A DNA stretch of 64,000 nt from Physcia stellaris (Eukaryota > Ascomycota > Lecanoromycetes > Caliciales > Physciaceae): the NCBI GenBank assembly GCA_018902385.1, contig JABSSW010000023.1, positions 434,001 to 498,000 of the forward strand, in the 5' to 3' direction. Below, piece after piece: positions 35,599 through 49,924 of the stretch. The translations under genes were made by a program, and so were the position numbers. The notes below the pieces were generated by a model, which was not told the origin of the DNA, ran no database searches, and saw only the letters and a list, made by a program, of their open reading frames with translations. Each line of letters starts with the position of its first letter. Positions within the stretch are counted from its first letter, which is position 1.

Positions 35599-35925
35599 TT
35601 AATCAAGCAGGCAAGCGCAGGGGACAATTGACGGGAATACACACCGAGATCGTCTCTTTCCCGATTGCATATCCCACCACCGTACGTGAAGAAGGGTTTT
35701 CAAGATTCGATGTTCCAATCCTTTCTCTTTTGCGGCACACTTAAGAAATAAGATGGTGTTTTCCACCTTCTGCGTATCAAAATCTTCAATCCGACCTTCA
35801 CGAAAAGCTTGGTTGAGCTGATGTCTCAGGATGTGAAGGGCAGGCGGAGCATACTGTACGGCATGTAAACCCTGTCGATACAATTGACGATAGGCTTTGA
35901 TAATCATGGGGCTAGTGCCTGTCAT
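35599..35925 (-). CDS. LYR-motif / DUF1763 small protein
   Basis: 108 aa, single exon as read. Small basic helical protein of the Complex1_LYR superfamily, whose members act with mitochondrial acyl carrier protein in Fe-S or complex assembly. The motif is AYRQLYRQGLHAVQY (L-Y-R at about residues 15-17). Conserved REGRIEDFDTQKVENTI, FLKCAAKEKGLEHRILK and LLHVRWW follow. The start is either 35925 (MTGTSPMIIKAYR) or 35907 (MIIKAYR). The frame is open further upstream to 36150, but that part does not look like the family. The last ~15 residues may be intron-derived. Divergent from the DUF2293 gene. Confidence 0.75.
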   Translation of the reverse strand: MTGTSPMIIKAYRQLYRQGLHAVQYAPPALHILRHQLNQAFREGRIEDFDTQKVENTILFLKCAAKEKGLEHRILKTLLHVRWWDMQSGKRRSRCVFPSIVPCACLLD

Positions 35926-36420
35926 CGATAATCTGAGAGTCTGGTGTCGGACGTGAGAGGTAAGAATAATTACAGAGTTTCGGACATGAAGAGGACGAGA
36001 GGGAGGGGGCTGTCTTCTACAGTAAGCACTCAGGGAGGTTTTTCGGGAAAGCTCAAAATTAGGCTCATGTGGGCAAAGCTTGGGCACCCCGAAAAACGCC
36101 CCTGAGTACTCTAAAATTTGAGCTAAGCGCGCGGCTATGGTCCTACTCAAGTACCATGCCGTGTATGCCTAAGTATGCTCAACCAGCATCAACACCCTGT
36201 TGCGATAGCTTGCGAAGTTGTGATAACTTCTCTGTTCCCGTACTCGCAAGAATGCTCGAGTCTTAGATTGTTTCATGGAGACCTCTATGGTCGCAGCACC
36301 GTTTGAAGATGTGCGCGAACCTAGGTCACACGGGCAACGACTCCAGCATCTTGCTTTCGTGACTGCTAAATTCCATCAAACCAAAGGCTCTCGTAGCACC
36401 TAATCTTTTCCTGCACTGAC
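35926..36420. other. Divergent promoter region
   Basis: 495 bp between the LYR and DUF2293 starts. No distinct element seen; the open frame continuing from the LYR gene on the minus strand is noted above. Confidence 0.45.
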
Positions 36421-39400
36421 ATGGCAAGGTCACAGCACACCCGGGCCTCGTCTCTGGCTCCGGGTGCTGCAAGGCATAAGGCTTCTTTCCAGCAGAGAAA
36501 GCCATCATACAAGGTCGTGCTTGAGCAGGTCACCGAGAAAAAGAAAAGACTTCTCACTCATGTAAGTCGGCGTTGATATGTCAAATGGTTTCTCGACTCG
36601 ATCACTGAGCTTGGCCGGATCTTATCTAGCTTGTCTTCAGTACTGCCGCGCCGCGGGGATACACATTTATTCCAGCTGGCGACCCTCAATTGACGAACAG
36701 GTGCAAAGAATTCGCTCGCCAGGATGGCTTGGATGTGTTCATTGTTTCTGTCAGTATTTCGATTTTTCTGAAACTACCATATTCATTGCAGACAGGCTAC
36801 CAAAGAGAAGCATACTAGTACATTGTCGCATGAGGTACATCGAGTGGGTTATCACTTCCCTAGCACCGTGGTAGAGAAAGCATGTACTTCACTGAGTGTT
36901 ACACTGTCAAGCTCAGGTCGGGTCATCTATAATGAGAGAGCTATCCCCCCAACCCAATTGTATGTTCCAAGAAGAAAAAGAAGGCCAGGAGGCGAGGCCC
37001 CATAATCCAACCACCGTCTCCAAGGCTGGAAGCTTCGCAGGCCGAAATAGACACTGAGGCTAGGGAAGCAATCAGCGACCTGTTTCCAAAGATTCCGCTA
37101 GAGGATCTAGACGCTGTCATCGGACTTGCATTCAAGAAGGTATATATTCCTTCTTTTTGCAATTGGGGAGACTGATATCCGCAGGGAAGTAATTTGGTAG
37201 GGACGGCAGACCTTCCATTGCACAGGCGTGCTCAATTAGGAGTCTTGGCTCACATAAGGCACGTCTACACTAACTATGACCAGCTCCTGAGGATCGGCGA
37301 GTGGAAAGACGCTCGAGCTGCTGTAGAACACCAGTGTCTTGACAAACTAGTACAATGGCGGGGCGATGATGAAGATGACACAGACGCAATGTCCGACATC
37401 TTGCGGGAAGTCATTGTGATCCCAGATGATGAGGAGGACCATGACCCCACTCCAAGTTCCGGTAGAACGCCCGCAAATACGAGTCGTGATGCAAGTGTAG
37501 AGATTGTTGCCACGCGAGCCGCAGCAAACGCCATCCGTACGCAGCGGACTAATTCTCGACGGTCTTCAGCTGGGGAGTCTGATGCAGATTTTGAATCAGA
37601 CGCAGCGGAAGACGGTCCCTACAGAGCCGAACCCACCGCTGATCGAAGTCAGTTTGATCGGGTAGAAGCTCATAGACATAGAGCCTGGGCCGCTGCCCGA
37701 ACCCGACGTCGCCAAGTCGCACAGAATACTTACGGCAACGGTTCTCCCATGCTACCTGATTCACTTCATGGAAGAAGACATCAATCAATTGCGTACCAAT
37801 TACCTTTTCGCCGATACGCCGGAGATAGTTTATATTCTTCCATTAGCGATCAGAGTTTTCAAGACACCAGGATACCGATTGCTTCCACCGTAGGAAGCGC
37901 TCATTCACCGCCTACACTTAGAAGGGGTAATTATGTCATTGACCTGACGAGTAGTCCACACTCAACCAGTAGTCTACATTCCCAAGTAAGTCTGGATACT
38001 AGGTGACCGATATTGATCATACGATAGCTGTTGAGAAAGAGCGACAGCACTAATAGGCATTGATGGAAAGAGCTTTTGACCGCTGACTCATTGGTTACAG
38101 CAACATGCCCGTTACATTCCATTATCGGACAAAGACGAGGACGTGCACAACAGAGCAAATCACTCAATTATGTCACATCCTTCCACAGGCAATAAGGTCA
38201 TGAATGTTAAGGAAAACGTAAATGTGTTGAGTAACAGACCCTATCATATTCGCTCTCCGGAGATGAAGTTCCCGGCAGAGCAGATCCTACCCTCTATCGA
38301 GAGACCATTCCAGGTCATGGAAGGTCATGATGAAATTAAGCGAAGAGGCAGTGGGCCTGGCCATTTTACTTCGCATAGCGTCCCACGTAGTGGCGGAGAA
38401 TATGGTTGGAATTCGCCTATGATCCCAGTCACTGCAAGCTCAGATCCTGATAAGGGCAGGAAGCGCAGGCTCGAGACTGAAGGGATTCTCCACTCATCAT
38501 CCAATCGGAATAAGGCAACACCGGGAACTGTGCTAATACCTCTCCGAGAGTATAACGGCAGGGATGGCACAGAAGTCAAAGCCCTTGGTACAGAACATGG
38601 TCGTAATCTTTTCGCATTTGGTGCTCAGGAACAGTATGGCCATCGTGCTCTAGCGAGAGAGCACCCGGAAATGCAAGATCCAGGGATTGCTCCGGAATAT
38701 CCACGCCGTATAAGGAGCCCACAAGGACATGCCCAAGGACCGAATGACCAGTATCAGCGGCCTGCACACCTACAAATTCAGCTGAAAGCCGGAACCGGGG
38801 CCTTCTCCAATGCTTCTCCTATACCTCCTAATTATTTCCAATCTGACTCTCATGCATTTCCTAAATTTCAAAGTCATCAGTCTTCCTTCTACGAGGCCCC
38901 TAGCCATGCCTATTTGACTCATAATGATGATGGTTTTCTGGAAAATGGGCGTACCCGACCAACATCTGTACGCGACAAAGAGTTTGATGGACTGGCCGTT
39001 GCCCCAGAGCCGCCCCACCAGCCAGACCAGTTAGAGATGACTGGCTATACCCATGATTCCGGTTCGCACAGGTACATTGACAACTCTCGAGGAGCGTCTG
39101 ATAGCCGAGGTTATCCATACACCGGATCTAAACCGGCTCCTTGTGCTCCAATGGACAATGGACCATTAGTAGTTCATGGAAATCGAAAGGTTTATCCAGG
39201 TCAGACGCAACATCTCATGGACTCCGGAGAAGATATTCGTGGTGGCACTCAATATGCACAACTTCCATTCAGAGATCGTGGGGTTGCTTATCTGGATCAA
39301 ATTGATGGCAATCGGGTTAATGAACCGTACAGCAACACTCCGTCGCAGCTCAGCAATGAGCACCAAGGACACTACCTGTATGTTGCTTCTTCCCCTGTCT

Positions 39401-39613
39401 TCAATCATGATTCTACTTAGCTTCTCGTTGCGCTCTGCTAATAAGGTAAGGCCAAGCGAGAGAGAGTCGAATGCGCGCAATCGGCCCGCGGCCCGTCCTC
39501 AGATGCTCACTTACGTCTCTTACGAAGCCAATAATGACCCCAATCGAGTACGGAGGCGCAGAGAGTCTGCACGTACCCTGGATTCCAGGAGAGACTTCGT
39601 TGTCATCGACTAG
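36421..39613 (+). CDS. DUF2293 domain protein with long disordered tail
   Basis: Exons 36421..36561, 36630..36749, 36796..36959, 37025..37139, 37185..37985, 38101..39377 and 39421..39613 give 936 aa. Function unknown; conserved in filamentous ascomycetes. The N-terminus is basic (SFQQRKPSYKVVLEQVTEKK), then RGYTFIPAGDPQLTNRCKEF, LSHEVHRVGYHFPSTVVEK, and the DUF2293 core at ~150-235 (REAISDLFPKIPLEDLDAVI, LPLHRRAQLGVLAHIRHVYT). The remaining ~700 residues are polar and disordered, ending RRDFVVID. Exon 4 needs the GTATGT donor at 36960 and AAG acceptor; the purine-rich run there is intronic. The last intron (43 nt) could instead end 19-30 nt later. The acidic/basic tail suggests a nuclear role (inference). 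Confidence 0.85.
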
Positions 39614-40570
39614 CAGCCATGCTTTCTGTTGTCAGAATCGACTCCATCATTAGCAAATGTATTACTCTACTGTCATTCCACGCTGACTCTGTATAAGCAA
39701 GCCAGGCGTCCAGGGGGAAAGAAAGGTTGAAAGCAACATCATAGCTGTCGTCCTCTACGAGGTATTGGTTACCTTCTATGTCTGAAGTTGGAGATGGATG
39801 AGAGGAAATTAACAGCATTCTGTATATACTTGTAAGGCCCCGAGTAGATAAGACGCATAGAAGCATTGATTGAATATTCAACATGGGTATCTCGTGAATG
39901 CAGATAAGTATTTCAATCTTTCCACCTTGCCCTATAATCCAGTCGTCAGGTGATTTAGCGCAACCAAGGTACCGTGACTCACGTGACTCTTTTCATGGGG
40001 AATTTCACATGCAAATGAGCTAACCTGGAACAGACTAACCCCATCAGACAGAGGACCCTGAAAGTATTCTCAGGACCCTTGAAATATTCTCCACCATCAT
40101 CCGCCTGGTCTTGTGCCTTGATCTGCATTCTATTGATGACTATCTGTCTAAGGCTTCTTTCTCAGAATCTACATCTCGAGGAAGTACTCGCGAGGAATTA
40201 CTACCTCCTCCTCTTCATTGCCCAGTCTTTTATATAGTGCTTCTATCTGGCTATGGTCTTCAAGATCCGACTTTGACCAAGTCCCCGGCCTCATTGAACT
40301 ACTCTTTTCAAAGCAAAGCTGTACATAGATAATCCTCCCCTAACCGGACAATCTACAATAGATTCTGGAAGCTTTCCGGACCCCTCTGCTGATAGACGTA
40401 ACACTGAAGGAGGGCAAAGGGTTCTTCTTTTTCACCTAGCATCCTCGACATCCCACCATCCTCATGCCATGCGATAATCTTCATGGACTGGGTCGTCTAC
40501 CTCCTTCTCATCTGCTAGGGGACCCGCCTTTTTTGGGCAGTCTCGACACCTGTCGACACCCAGGCTGACA
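39614..40570. other. Intergenic
   Basis: 957 bp before the mitochondrial carrier. Two near-identical CAGGACCCTTGAAA-type copies occur around 40055-40095 (14-bp scale). Nothing else recognised. Confidence 0.45.
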
Positions 40571-42121
40571 ATGTCAGAATCGCGTGGCGACGATGACGAT
40601 TCAGGAGGATCGCAAAAGGTCGGAGTGAAAACCGCTGAAATGTCGACAATCTCGCCTATCGCACCCAGCAGCAAACAGGCGAAACACTGGGCTAAGCAAT
40701 ATCGTACGGAGATATCTGCCAGTATAAGTAGCGTGGCGTCAACTGCCTTTGCGGTCCGTTGGACCTTGAGCCTCAAGTAGACCCATAAGCTCTTTGCTAA
40801 TGCTTTTGGTAGTATCCGCTGGACTCTGTTAAGACACGTATGCAGGCGTACGTCCTCTCCTGCCCTGTCTCTAATCGTTAGAGACTTGATCTGATCTTCC
40901 AAGTTATAAATTCGAACACTTTACCAATTGCGTTCAACATACGTACAAGACTGAAGGCTACAAGGGGTTCTGGCGTGGTATGCGAACACCCCTGTTAATG
41001 CTCTTTGAGGACTTGTGCAACGCTTCGAGAAGTCGACAGTAAAAACACCATGAACATGGCAAACGAAAAGCTATATCCACACTGTTGTAATTGCCGCCGG
41101 CGTCGTAATCTCTGACTGCCTGCGGAACAAGTTGCTGACACCATTCCTTTTGAGTAGGTGCTTTGGCTCCCATGGCAAGCATAGCCTTTGTGCGAACGGT
41201 CTCCTTCTCCATTTACCAAAAGGCTAAATATAAGTACTCCGCGGCGATTGGGCAAGCGACTGGGAACGAAGAGCCTTTGGTAGTCGTCAATAGACCAGGC
41301 AGTATTCCTACCTTTCAGACGGTGCTTTGTTTCGGCGCCGCAGGCGCAACTGCAGGAGGTCTCATTGCTGGCATCGCATGTAAGTAAAGACCTTTAGCGT
41401 CGTGATGGGAATTGATAATTGGAGTAGGCCCATTCGAATTGACGAAGCAAGCCGCGCAGATCTCTGTTCTCATGGCCAACAAGAGCAGCACTTCAATGGA
41501 CGATCCTATCGGGCGTAGCTATCAACAGAAAGGTACATTTGCAACCGCAAAGAACATTGTCTTGCACCGCGGGTTTAGTGGCCTTTACTCGGGTTTTAGC
41601 CTTCATTTGGGTAGGTTTCTTCCTTCTGGGGCCACAGTTTTCCATTAAGAGAGTGGCTTACAATATCTGAATCTAGTGAGAGATACCATCGGCACCTCTA
41701 TCTACTTCATGACCTATGAAAGCACGAAACAGCTTCTTGTGAAATTCCAAGGGAGCGACTCTCCTACGTCTCCGTTGTCGGTTGTCACTGCGGGCGGCAT
41801 CTGCGGTTTGGTCTCATGGGCCTGTGTAAGTCTTGAACACCTTAATATGTAACGGCACGAGGCTCACAATAGTCTCAGATCTATCCAATCGACTCAGCAA
41901 AAACGCACTACCAACGCAACTGTCTGACCAAACCCAAGGGGGAGCCGGTCAAAATGCCCAAGATTCAATTCTTCAACGCTAAGATGTACCGCGGTCTTGG
42001 AGTCTCGATGGCACGTTCTTGCTTGCTAAATGCCTTGTACTTCTCGTGCTTCGAGTCGATCAAGAAGTATATCAACCATCTTCCTAATCCAATTGCCCAA
42101 GACGGTGATCTTGTCACCTGA
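40571..42121 (+). CDS. Mitochondrial carrier (SLC25) family transporter
   Basis: Exons 40571..40753, 40813..40847, 40904..40977, 41158..41379, 41428..41610, 41677..41825 and 41879..42121 give 362 aa. Inner-membrane solute carrier with three repeats. The signature lines are YPLDSVKTRMQ in repeat 1 (residues ~62-72), CPFELTKQAAQ in repeat 2, and YPIDSAKTHYQ in repeat 3. Each is the PX[DE]XX[KR] contact, with the repeat-2 form carrying Glu. GFWRG and GLYSGF follow their odd helices as usual. A ~60-residue polar N-terminal extension precedes repeat 1. Exon 2 is only 35 nt and intron 3 is 180 nt, long for this locus. Substrate not predictable with confidence. Confidence 0.9.
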
Positions 42122-42579
42122 TGCTCTTTCACACGGTTAGCATTTATCTGCGATGGACTTTGTACATAGTATTCGGCTTGTACGTGAACAACGCTAAAGG
42201 GTCACTGCAAAAGGTTGGATCGGGGCTGTTATGATTACAGTAATTTGCTCAAACGATAAGGAGTAAGGGTTCGGAAAGGCATGGTAGGGAGCAGCAGCAT
42301 TAGTACGCTTGATCGAATTTCCATGGGGTTTGTGGAGCAGGTTGTGGCGAATAAGTTCACCCAGTATCCCAGAGAGTATGTCCGACAGAGGCGTCTAGCT
42401 TTTGAACGCCGGAGTTTTACTCGACACTGCCGACACCGCCATCGTGCAATGATCGCGAAGACTGATCTTTGAGCTGAGCTCTACCGATGGCTTTCGTCCG
42501 AAGTCCTTCACGCAACCAACCGGGTCCCTCAGCCCATCGAGCCCCTCTCTCCACCAATACCCCAACCTCTTCTCTGCTC
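42122..42579. other. Intergenic between convergent genes
   Basis: 458 bp between the carrier and the CCDC25 homologue 3' ends. Nothing seen. Confidence 0.45.
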
Positions 42580-43649
42580 TCACATGAAATCATCCTCATC
42601 CCACTCCTCCTGATTACTCCTTCCCCTCGTCCCCTCGTCCGCATCCCCGCCATCATCCTCCCCCAACCCCTTATGCAACTCCTCGTAAGCATGCTCCCGC
42701 TTCCACTTCTCCTCCCTCTGCTCCTTCCTCACCCTCTCCTCTTCTTTCCGCTCCGCCTGCTTCACGGCATGCGCTTTCGCACGGAGCTGCTTCAGCTGCG
42801 CTTCTTTGTCTGAGGCGAGGCTGTCGGTGGAAGCTATGGTGCGGGTTTTGGTGAGCCGGTTGATGATGGCGTTGTGGCGGGTGGGGACGAGGGTTTTGAG
42901 GACCTGGAGTAGAGAGAGAGGGGGAAGTGAGCTAGCGGAAGGCAAAAATGGCAGGGGGAGGGGGTTAGAAAGGTACCTTCTTCTGCTCATGGAACCCTAC
43001 TTGTCCGGTAGCCATGCCGGCGTTCTTGTGCAGATTCGACCAGGGCGTGTAGATGACTGTCACGTTGTCTTTCTTGTTGCCTGCGTATATGCTCTTAGTC
43101 ACTGCTATGAACCCCCTCGTTGCACGAGAGAGAAAGAGGCATTACCATCGATTGAATTTGCCTTGGTCAATTGGGCGCAGTCCTCCACTATGGCTGGCGG
43201 TAGTTTGTTCCATTCCTGCCCTTCGCTGAGCCGGAGGTAGACGTGTGCGCTGGAGAGGTTGTCGACGTGGAACTAGAAGAGGGCTCCTCTCTCAGCATTC
43301 AGGCTGAAGCCCTGGCAGTTGACGACAGATAGAGCCTGTGGGCCGAGTGGTGGATCTCATAGAGGAGAAGGGGGGGGAGGAGGGGTTGGCAGGAAGAGGA
43401 AATGGAGACGTACCCTACACGCATCAAGTGGTCAGCGGAAGCTGAACGGTCAAAGGGGTTGTAGCCCGTGATACCATACATCCTCTTCCCAGCCGTACTT
43501 GATTAACTCCTCATCTGTTGGTGGTTCGTCAGCCGGAGGCATCAAGGGAAGCTTCGGGCTGTTCGGAGAGGCGTACTTTCGAATTTATCTTTGCCCACGT
43601 ACAGCGTTGCTGGAGGATCGACAACATTGGATGTGAAGTAGTAGACCAT
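42580..43649 (-). CDS. CCDC25/Jlp2 homologue (NFACT-R domain)
   Basis: The model is complement(42580..42903, 42977..43080, 43146..43272, 43414..43414, 43475..43514, 43577..43649), 222 aa. Conserved eukaryotic protein with an NFACT-R (DUF814) fold. The family blocks are [60 protein letters not shown] and [15 protein letters not shown], then a Lys/Glu coiled coil and the terminal EWDEDDFM. The invariant VW pair can only be made by a one-nucleotide exon (G at 43414) between a 60-nt and a 141-nt intron. Skipping it removes VW or breaks frame. The other introns are 62, 65 and 73 nt. Confidence 0.87.
43414..43414 (-). other. Putative 1-nt microexon
   Basis: On the minus strand, GTGTAG|G|GTACGT places an acceptor and a strong donor one base apart. 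The G completes the Trp codon (TG|G) of the conserved DVWFHVDN motif. Confidence 0.6.
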
Positions 43650-44245
43650 TCTGGGATTCCAAAAGTGTAGAACGTTTAACAATGTATGGCTTGATGTTGC
43701 ACCCAAATTCTACCAGGGTTCGGTTAAAACATGTGTCACTAGAGAGACGGAGAAAGGGCAGTGGAAACCACGGGCAATCACTCATAATTCACGCCTTATT
43801 CTAAAAGGATCATCCAACTGGAGAATGCCAGTTCTCTCTTTGGTTGGCAGAATAGTGCATAGCTATTTACTAATTACCAGCTCGTAGCTTTGATGTTGTT
43901 TCACCTGCCCCGACTAACGGGTCAGGAATACTTGTCGTAGTATACACAAGAAGCAAAAACCCGTTCCCATATGTCGCCAGAAGCTGCCGGTTTCCTATCT
44001 CGCCATAGCTTTCATATATGGCAAAGTCTATAATCAAATCGTTGGCTCAGGCTGCTTGGCCAGGCACACGAAAGCGAATGAAAGTCTGTAATATTTCCCA
44101 TGTACGTTTCTTCATGCTGCTAGTTCCTCAAGATCCACGGTTGCGCAGCAACCAATGTATGCGGTAGAGATGAACGCCCTGACCCGATCTAAGTGTCGGT
44201 GATGATGAAAATGATGTCGTAGAAACGGAAAGAAGACGGGAATTT
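43650..44245. other. Intergenic
   Basis: 596 bp, CCDC25 promoter and 3' flank of the next gene. No element recognised. Confidence 0.45.
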
Positions 44246-46486
44246 CTATCGGTTCATGTTCCATTGGGGTTTCAGACTGTCGTGGAGATCTTGTCTCGTG
44301 CCCACGACTTCCTTGGGGATTCGGCTAACGCGGTACGCACCAGCGCGGATGCTGTCCAATTGCCTTGCTGACATGGCACTGCGGTTACTACGGATGCTTC
44401 CAGCATCCGAGGCGGTGGCACTGGAGGGAAAGCGCGGCGGTGGAGCAAAGTCAAGCGCCGTGAAAGTGCCCGATTTTCGGAGTAGATGGCTGCGAAGTCA
44501 TGTTAGCTGGCGTCGTACGGGCAAGGACAGCGCGATCACTTACGGACTAGGCATGACGGAGAGATCATCAAATGAAGACGCTAAGGGCAGATGTGCAGGT
44601 ACTAGGGGCGAGAAAGGTCGCATCCCTCCTCGAGGACTCTCAGGGCGGCCGGCAGCACGGTCCTTATAACCCGATGGCGGAGCGAAGTCAATGGGGAGTG
44701 CGAACGAATCTTCCTTGAGCAGATGAGGGGAAGGCAGAACGCGCAATGGCTGTGGAGGAGGTGCTGCTTTGCGAGGAGCTCCTCTAACGGAAGGTCCATA
44801 ATGGCCTGAAGCGGAGGAGAAAGCTCGTGGCCCAGGCGAAGTAATACGATTGCCTGAAAATGTAGCGTGGTGGCGTGGAGCGCCCCTAAAACGTGGAGGA
44901 GCACGTGGCGGAGGTGTCATTGCACGACGTCCATAAGGCTCGCTACGTCGAGGCTCGGCGATAACGAATTGACCAGATGCAGGATCAAAGATAGCTCCAT
45001 CACCAAGATATGACTGATCATAATCTTCATAGTACTGACCAGCGGCGGGTGTAGGGCCTTGCTTCGACTCGTCGAAATATTCTTTGTAAAAAGATCTTAT
45101 TCGGTTCGCACGTTGCTCGGGGTTATCGGTTGGATCATCAGGTGGGAGAGGTCTAAATCCCATGGATAATCTTCGAGGGTCAAAGCCCAGAGCTGGCTCA
45201 GAGAGGCCTTCGACATGTGATTCTACTACTGGTGGTAATGTCTGTTCGGACTGACGGGTAGTAAGCGATGGCTGCCTCGACCGAGTGTTCTTCGGAGATG
45301 GAGGCGTGACCTTGACAGAGTCACCATAATCGCTGGCGTCGTCGAAGAAATTGAGTTCTTGGCTGGAATGAGAGGCAGCTTTGAGGGATTCTTTGCGCGG
45401 CGGTCTGGCTGGATCGGCTAATGTTTTCGCGCTAGAAAGGGGTGATTTACGGGATCCAGATTGCTGCAATACTGGTGAAGGTCCACTTGATTGAGGGATC
45501 CTGTGAGTTTGGTGCTGATTGCTTGACAATAGGTCTGCAGATGGATCCCGACTGTGGATGAGGGGCCCTAGATAATTATTGCTGTTTCGAAGGTCTGCGC
45601 CTTTAGAACTCATGTATGAGTCTCGAGTCTCAGCAGTCCCGGGAGCTGCTAGATGGGTAGCCGAGGAGCCTGGTGACAAAGCTTTGCGTGGTACCTCTAA
45701 TGCTCCAGCTGGTTGTCGCGGTTGTGGCTCATTGCTACCGACTTGGGGCGAGGGGGTGCGAGAAACCGGTGGTACCGACCTTGACATTCGCTGCGCGTTA
45801 CCGAGCAGATTCTGATTCATGCTGTCGTTGCGTCCTCGTCCACTGGAACCGGAGCCGGCATAGCTAGAAGAGTCATCGGCAGCCCTTCGTGAAGGGTATG
45901 AATGCATTGAGGACGTGTCGTTAGGAATGAACGTGGTAGCCGGGCGGTATCGATCGTCTCGACTTTGGATGGTACGTGACATTGAGTGCAGCGATTCACG
46001 GGAGCCACTCAGACCAGCAGGCAACACATAAGGGCTGCCAATGTCCATGTCCATGGACAGACCCCGGGGGCGTTGTGTGGGTTTCTCAGCACCAAAATCA
46101 GTTACCGTCATCTCGGGTCCACCCTTTTTACCCTTTTTGCCCTTCTTGGCGCCACTTATCCCCGCAGATGATGGGTCCATACCGAAGTCCAATGACTTGT
46201 GAGGATCATTGGCATCTTCACGGCGAAGCTTCCTAACATGTCGTCGGTGAAGGTAAACAAGGATAACGATAGCTATGGCTAGCGGTATACTAACATCCTG
46301 TCAGCTCTTGCAAGAATAGGAAATGAACAAAGCGTACAGGACTCCCAAAAGAACCGGCAGAGTGATGTTGTTCGAGTCAGCAGGTTTCGCGCAAAGATTG
46401 CTCTTGTCACCCTCGGTACAGCCTTCCGGATCTGAATTGTCCGAACCGGTGGCAGCTCGTTTTGAGAAATTAGAGAGCCGTAACAT
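44246..46486 (-). CDS. Conserved fungal type III single-pass membrane protein
   Basis: The model is complement(44246..44489, 44544..46289, 46338..46486), 712 aa. A short Cys-containing N-terminus (GCTEGDKSNLCAKP) precedes one TM at about residues 43-62 (TLPVLLGVLIPLAIAIVILV). A basic stop-transfer follows (HRRHVRKLRRE), then KSLDFGMDP, then ~600 polar Ser/Pro/Arg residues. Within these are LSMGFRPLPPDDPTDNPEQR and NRIRSFYKEYFDESK, and the end reads LDSIRAGAYRVSRIPKEVVG. The TM is split by a 48-nt intron, and a 54-nt intron near the end gives the proper tail. The start could instead be the ATG at 46594. Function unknown; the tail looks like a scaffold for kinases or 14-3-3 proteins (inference). 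Confidence 0.82.
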
Positions 46487-47912
46487 TGTTGTATCCAGGA
46501 GTTTTGCCAATGGAGAAGGCTCAGCATTGAGGTTTGGCTCGTCGTTGCGACGTTGCAGATGCAGACGCTCGTGGCTATGATGAAGTCGACCCATCTTTCA
46601 TCCAAGCTCGGTTGCCAATTTGCTAATGATATTAGAATAATCCCGACAGCGTTGATTTCTGTAAAGTGACTGGATATCGGTATAGTGATAAAGGTTTGCA
46701 GCAGAACAGGGTCAATCCATTGCTTTGGAGAAATGTGCTGGAGGTCGCTTGTTTTGATATGGGCGGAGGTGAAGCGGCTCACGAATACAGCAGGGCAGAG
46801 AAACAAGATGAAAGAGCGACTACAGTGAGATGACAAGAAAGAGTGATTAAATGCTGGTAAAGGAGTGACTGTGCAGACTGAGCTCGTCGGCGTCGCTTTT
46901 GTGGTGGAGGAAGACGGAGAAGAGATGGGAATGGGGGTGGAGGTTTCCAGGATTGGAGAGCCAACGGTCGCTTCGGGCCCTGGCTCTGGGAGCGCCAAGG
47001 CCAAGAAGGCACGGCAAAGAAGCAGACCCCTGCTTCACCCCCCTGGTCGACTCATCTTAATCTCACGGGTACGCGACCTTGGAAATGACGTGAATCCACT
47101 CTCGCATCCTTCTCATTGTTTCTGATACGCTGCTGGAACACCTCGGCCGTCTGCCTCGAACCACTTTTCTGTCGCGTTGCATTGCATCCCCAATAATAAT
47201 AATGCGCAGTCATCTCATCTCAATCCTCACCTCATCGGGCTCAAGTCGTTCCAACAGATTGCCCGCAGGATGCTTATTATAGTTCCAGCAGTTGATGATT
47301 GTCGACTCCGCTCGAAGCGCCAAGAGCGGCTGTTCCTGGAGCTAAGCCGCTGATGGTGATGGCTCATTGGCTTGCATTGCAGGCTTCAGCCTTCAGGGGA
47401 CGAGAGGGAGTGGAAGCTTCAAGCTTGAAAGGACGGAAGGAAAAGCCAATCGGCGATTGACAAACACCTCATCTAATCAATTATGAATCTCCGATATGGT
47501 CGCCGACAGAGCCTCAGTACTTTGAGCCTCATACAGAAAGCTTTGGAGACAGTGTCAACCCGTCCTCGAGCAGAGTAGACGGCTTTGGGGTTTGAAATCA
47601 TCTAGCTACCCCAATCAGACCCTGAAGTACTATCTCATCCCCTGAGGTGTTGAGTGAGATGCCCACCGAGCTTCCCCAAAAGTAGTCACAGCGTCGGCTT
47701 CCCCTCTGCGTTGCACCAACACAGTAGTTGAGAGCAACAACCAGAGGGACATTAGGACTGATGATGTCAACTATGATGCTCTGCGGGCCTCATAACCTAT
47801 ATAGAGTCCTCCATGTACCGGTACTTTCCACCATCCTCCCAAGCTTGAAATCTTGATATACATCTTCTATGTTTTGCTCTTCACGAACTGGTAACCTCTC
47901 GCAGTTGCTGCG
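46487..47912. other. Divergent promoter region, glucoamylase side
   Basis: 1.4 kb between the membrane protein and glucoamylase starts. A TATATAG box at 47798-47804 is the one core element I can point to. A 241-codon minus frame here (46279-47004) lacks any motif. Confidence 0.45.
47798..47804 (+). promoter_or_regulatory. TATA box of the glucoamylase gene
   Basis: TATATAG about 109 bp upstream of the glucoamylase ATG at 47913. Confidence 0.5.

Positions 47913-49924
<2,012 letters not shown>

Noticed and set aside
41826-42121. Carrier read as truncated in repeat 3
   Set aside because: Splicing a 53-nt intron restores YPIDSAKT and the last two helices in frame.
44256-44669. 137-codon plus-strand open frame
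   Set aside because: Antisense to the C-terminal exons of the membrane protein gene; no motif.
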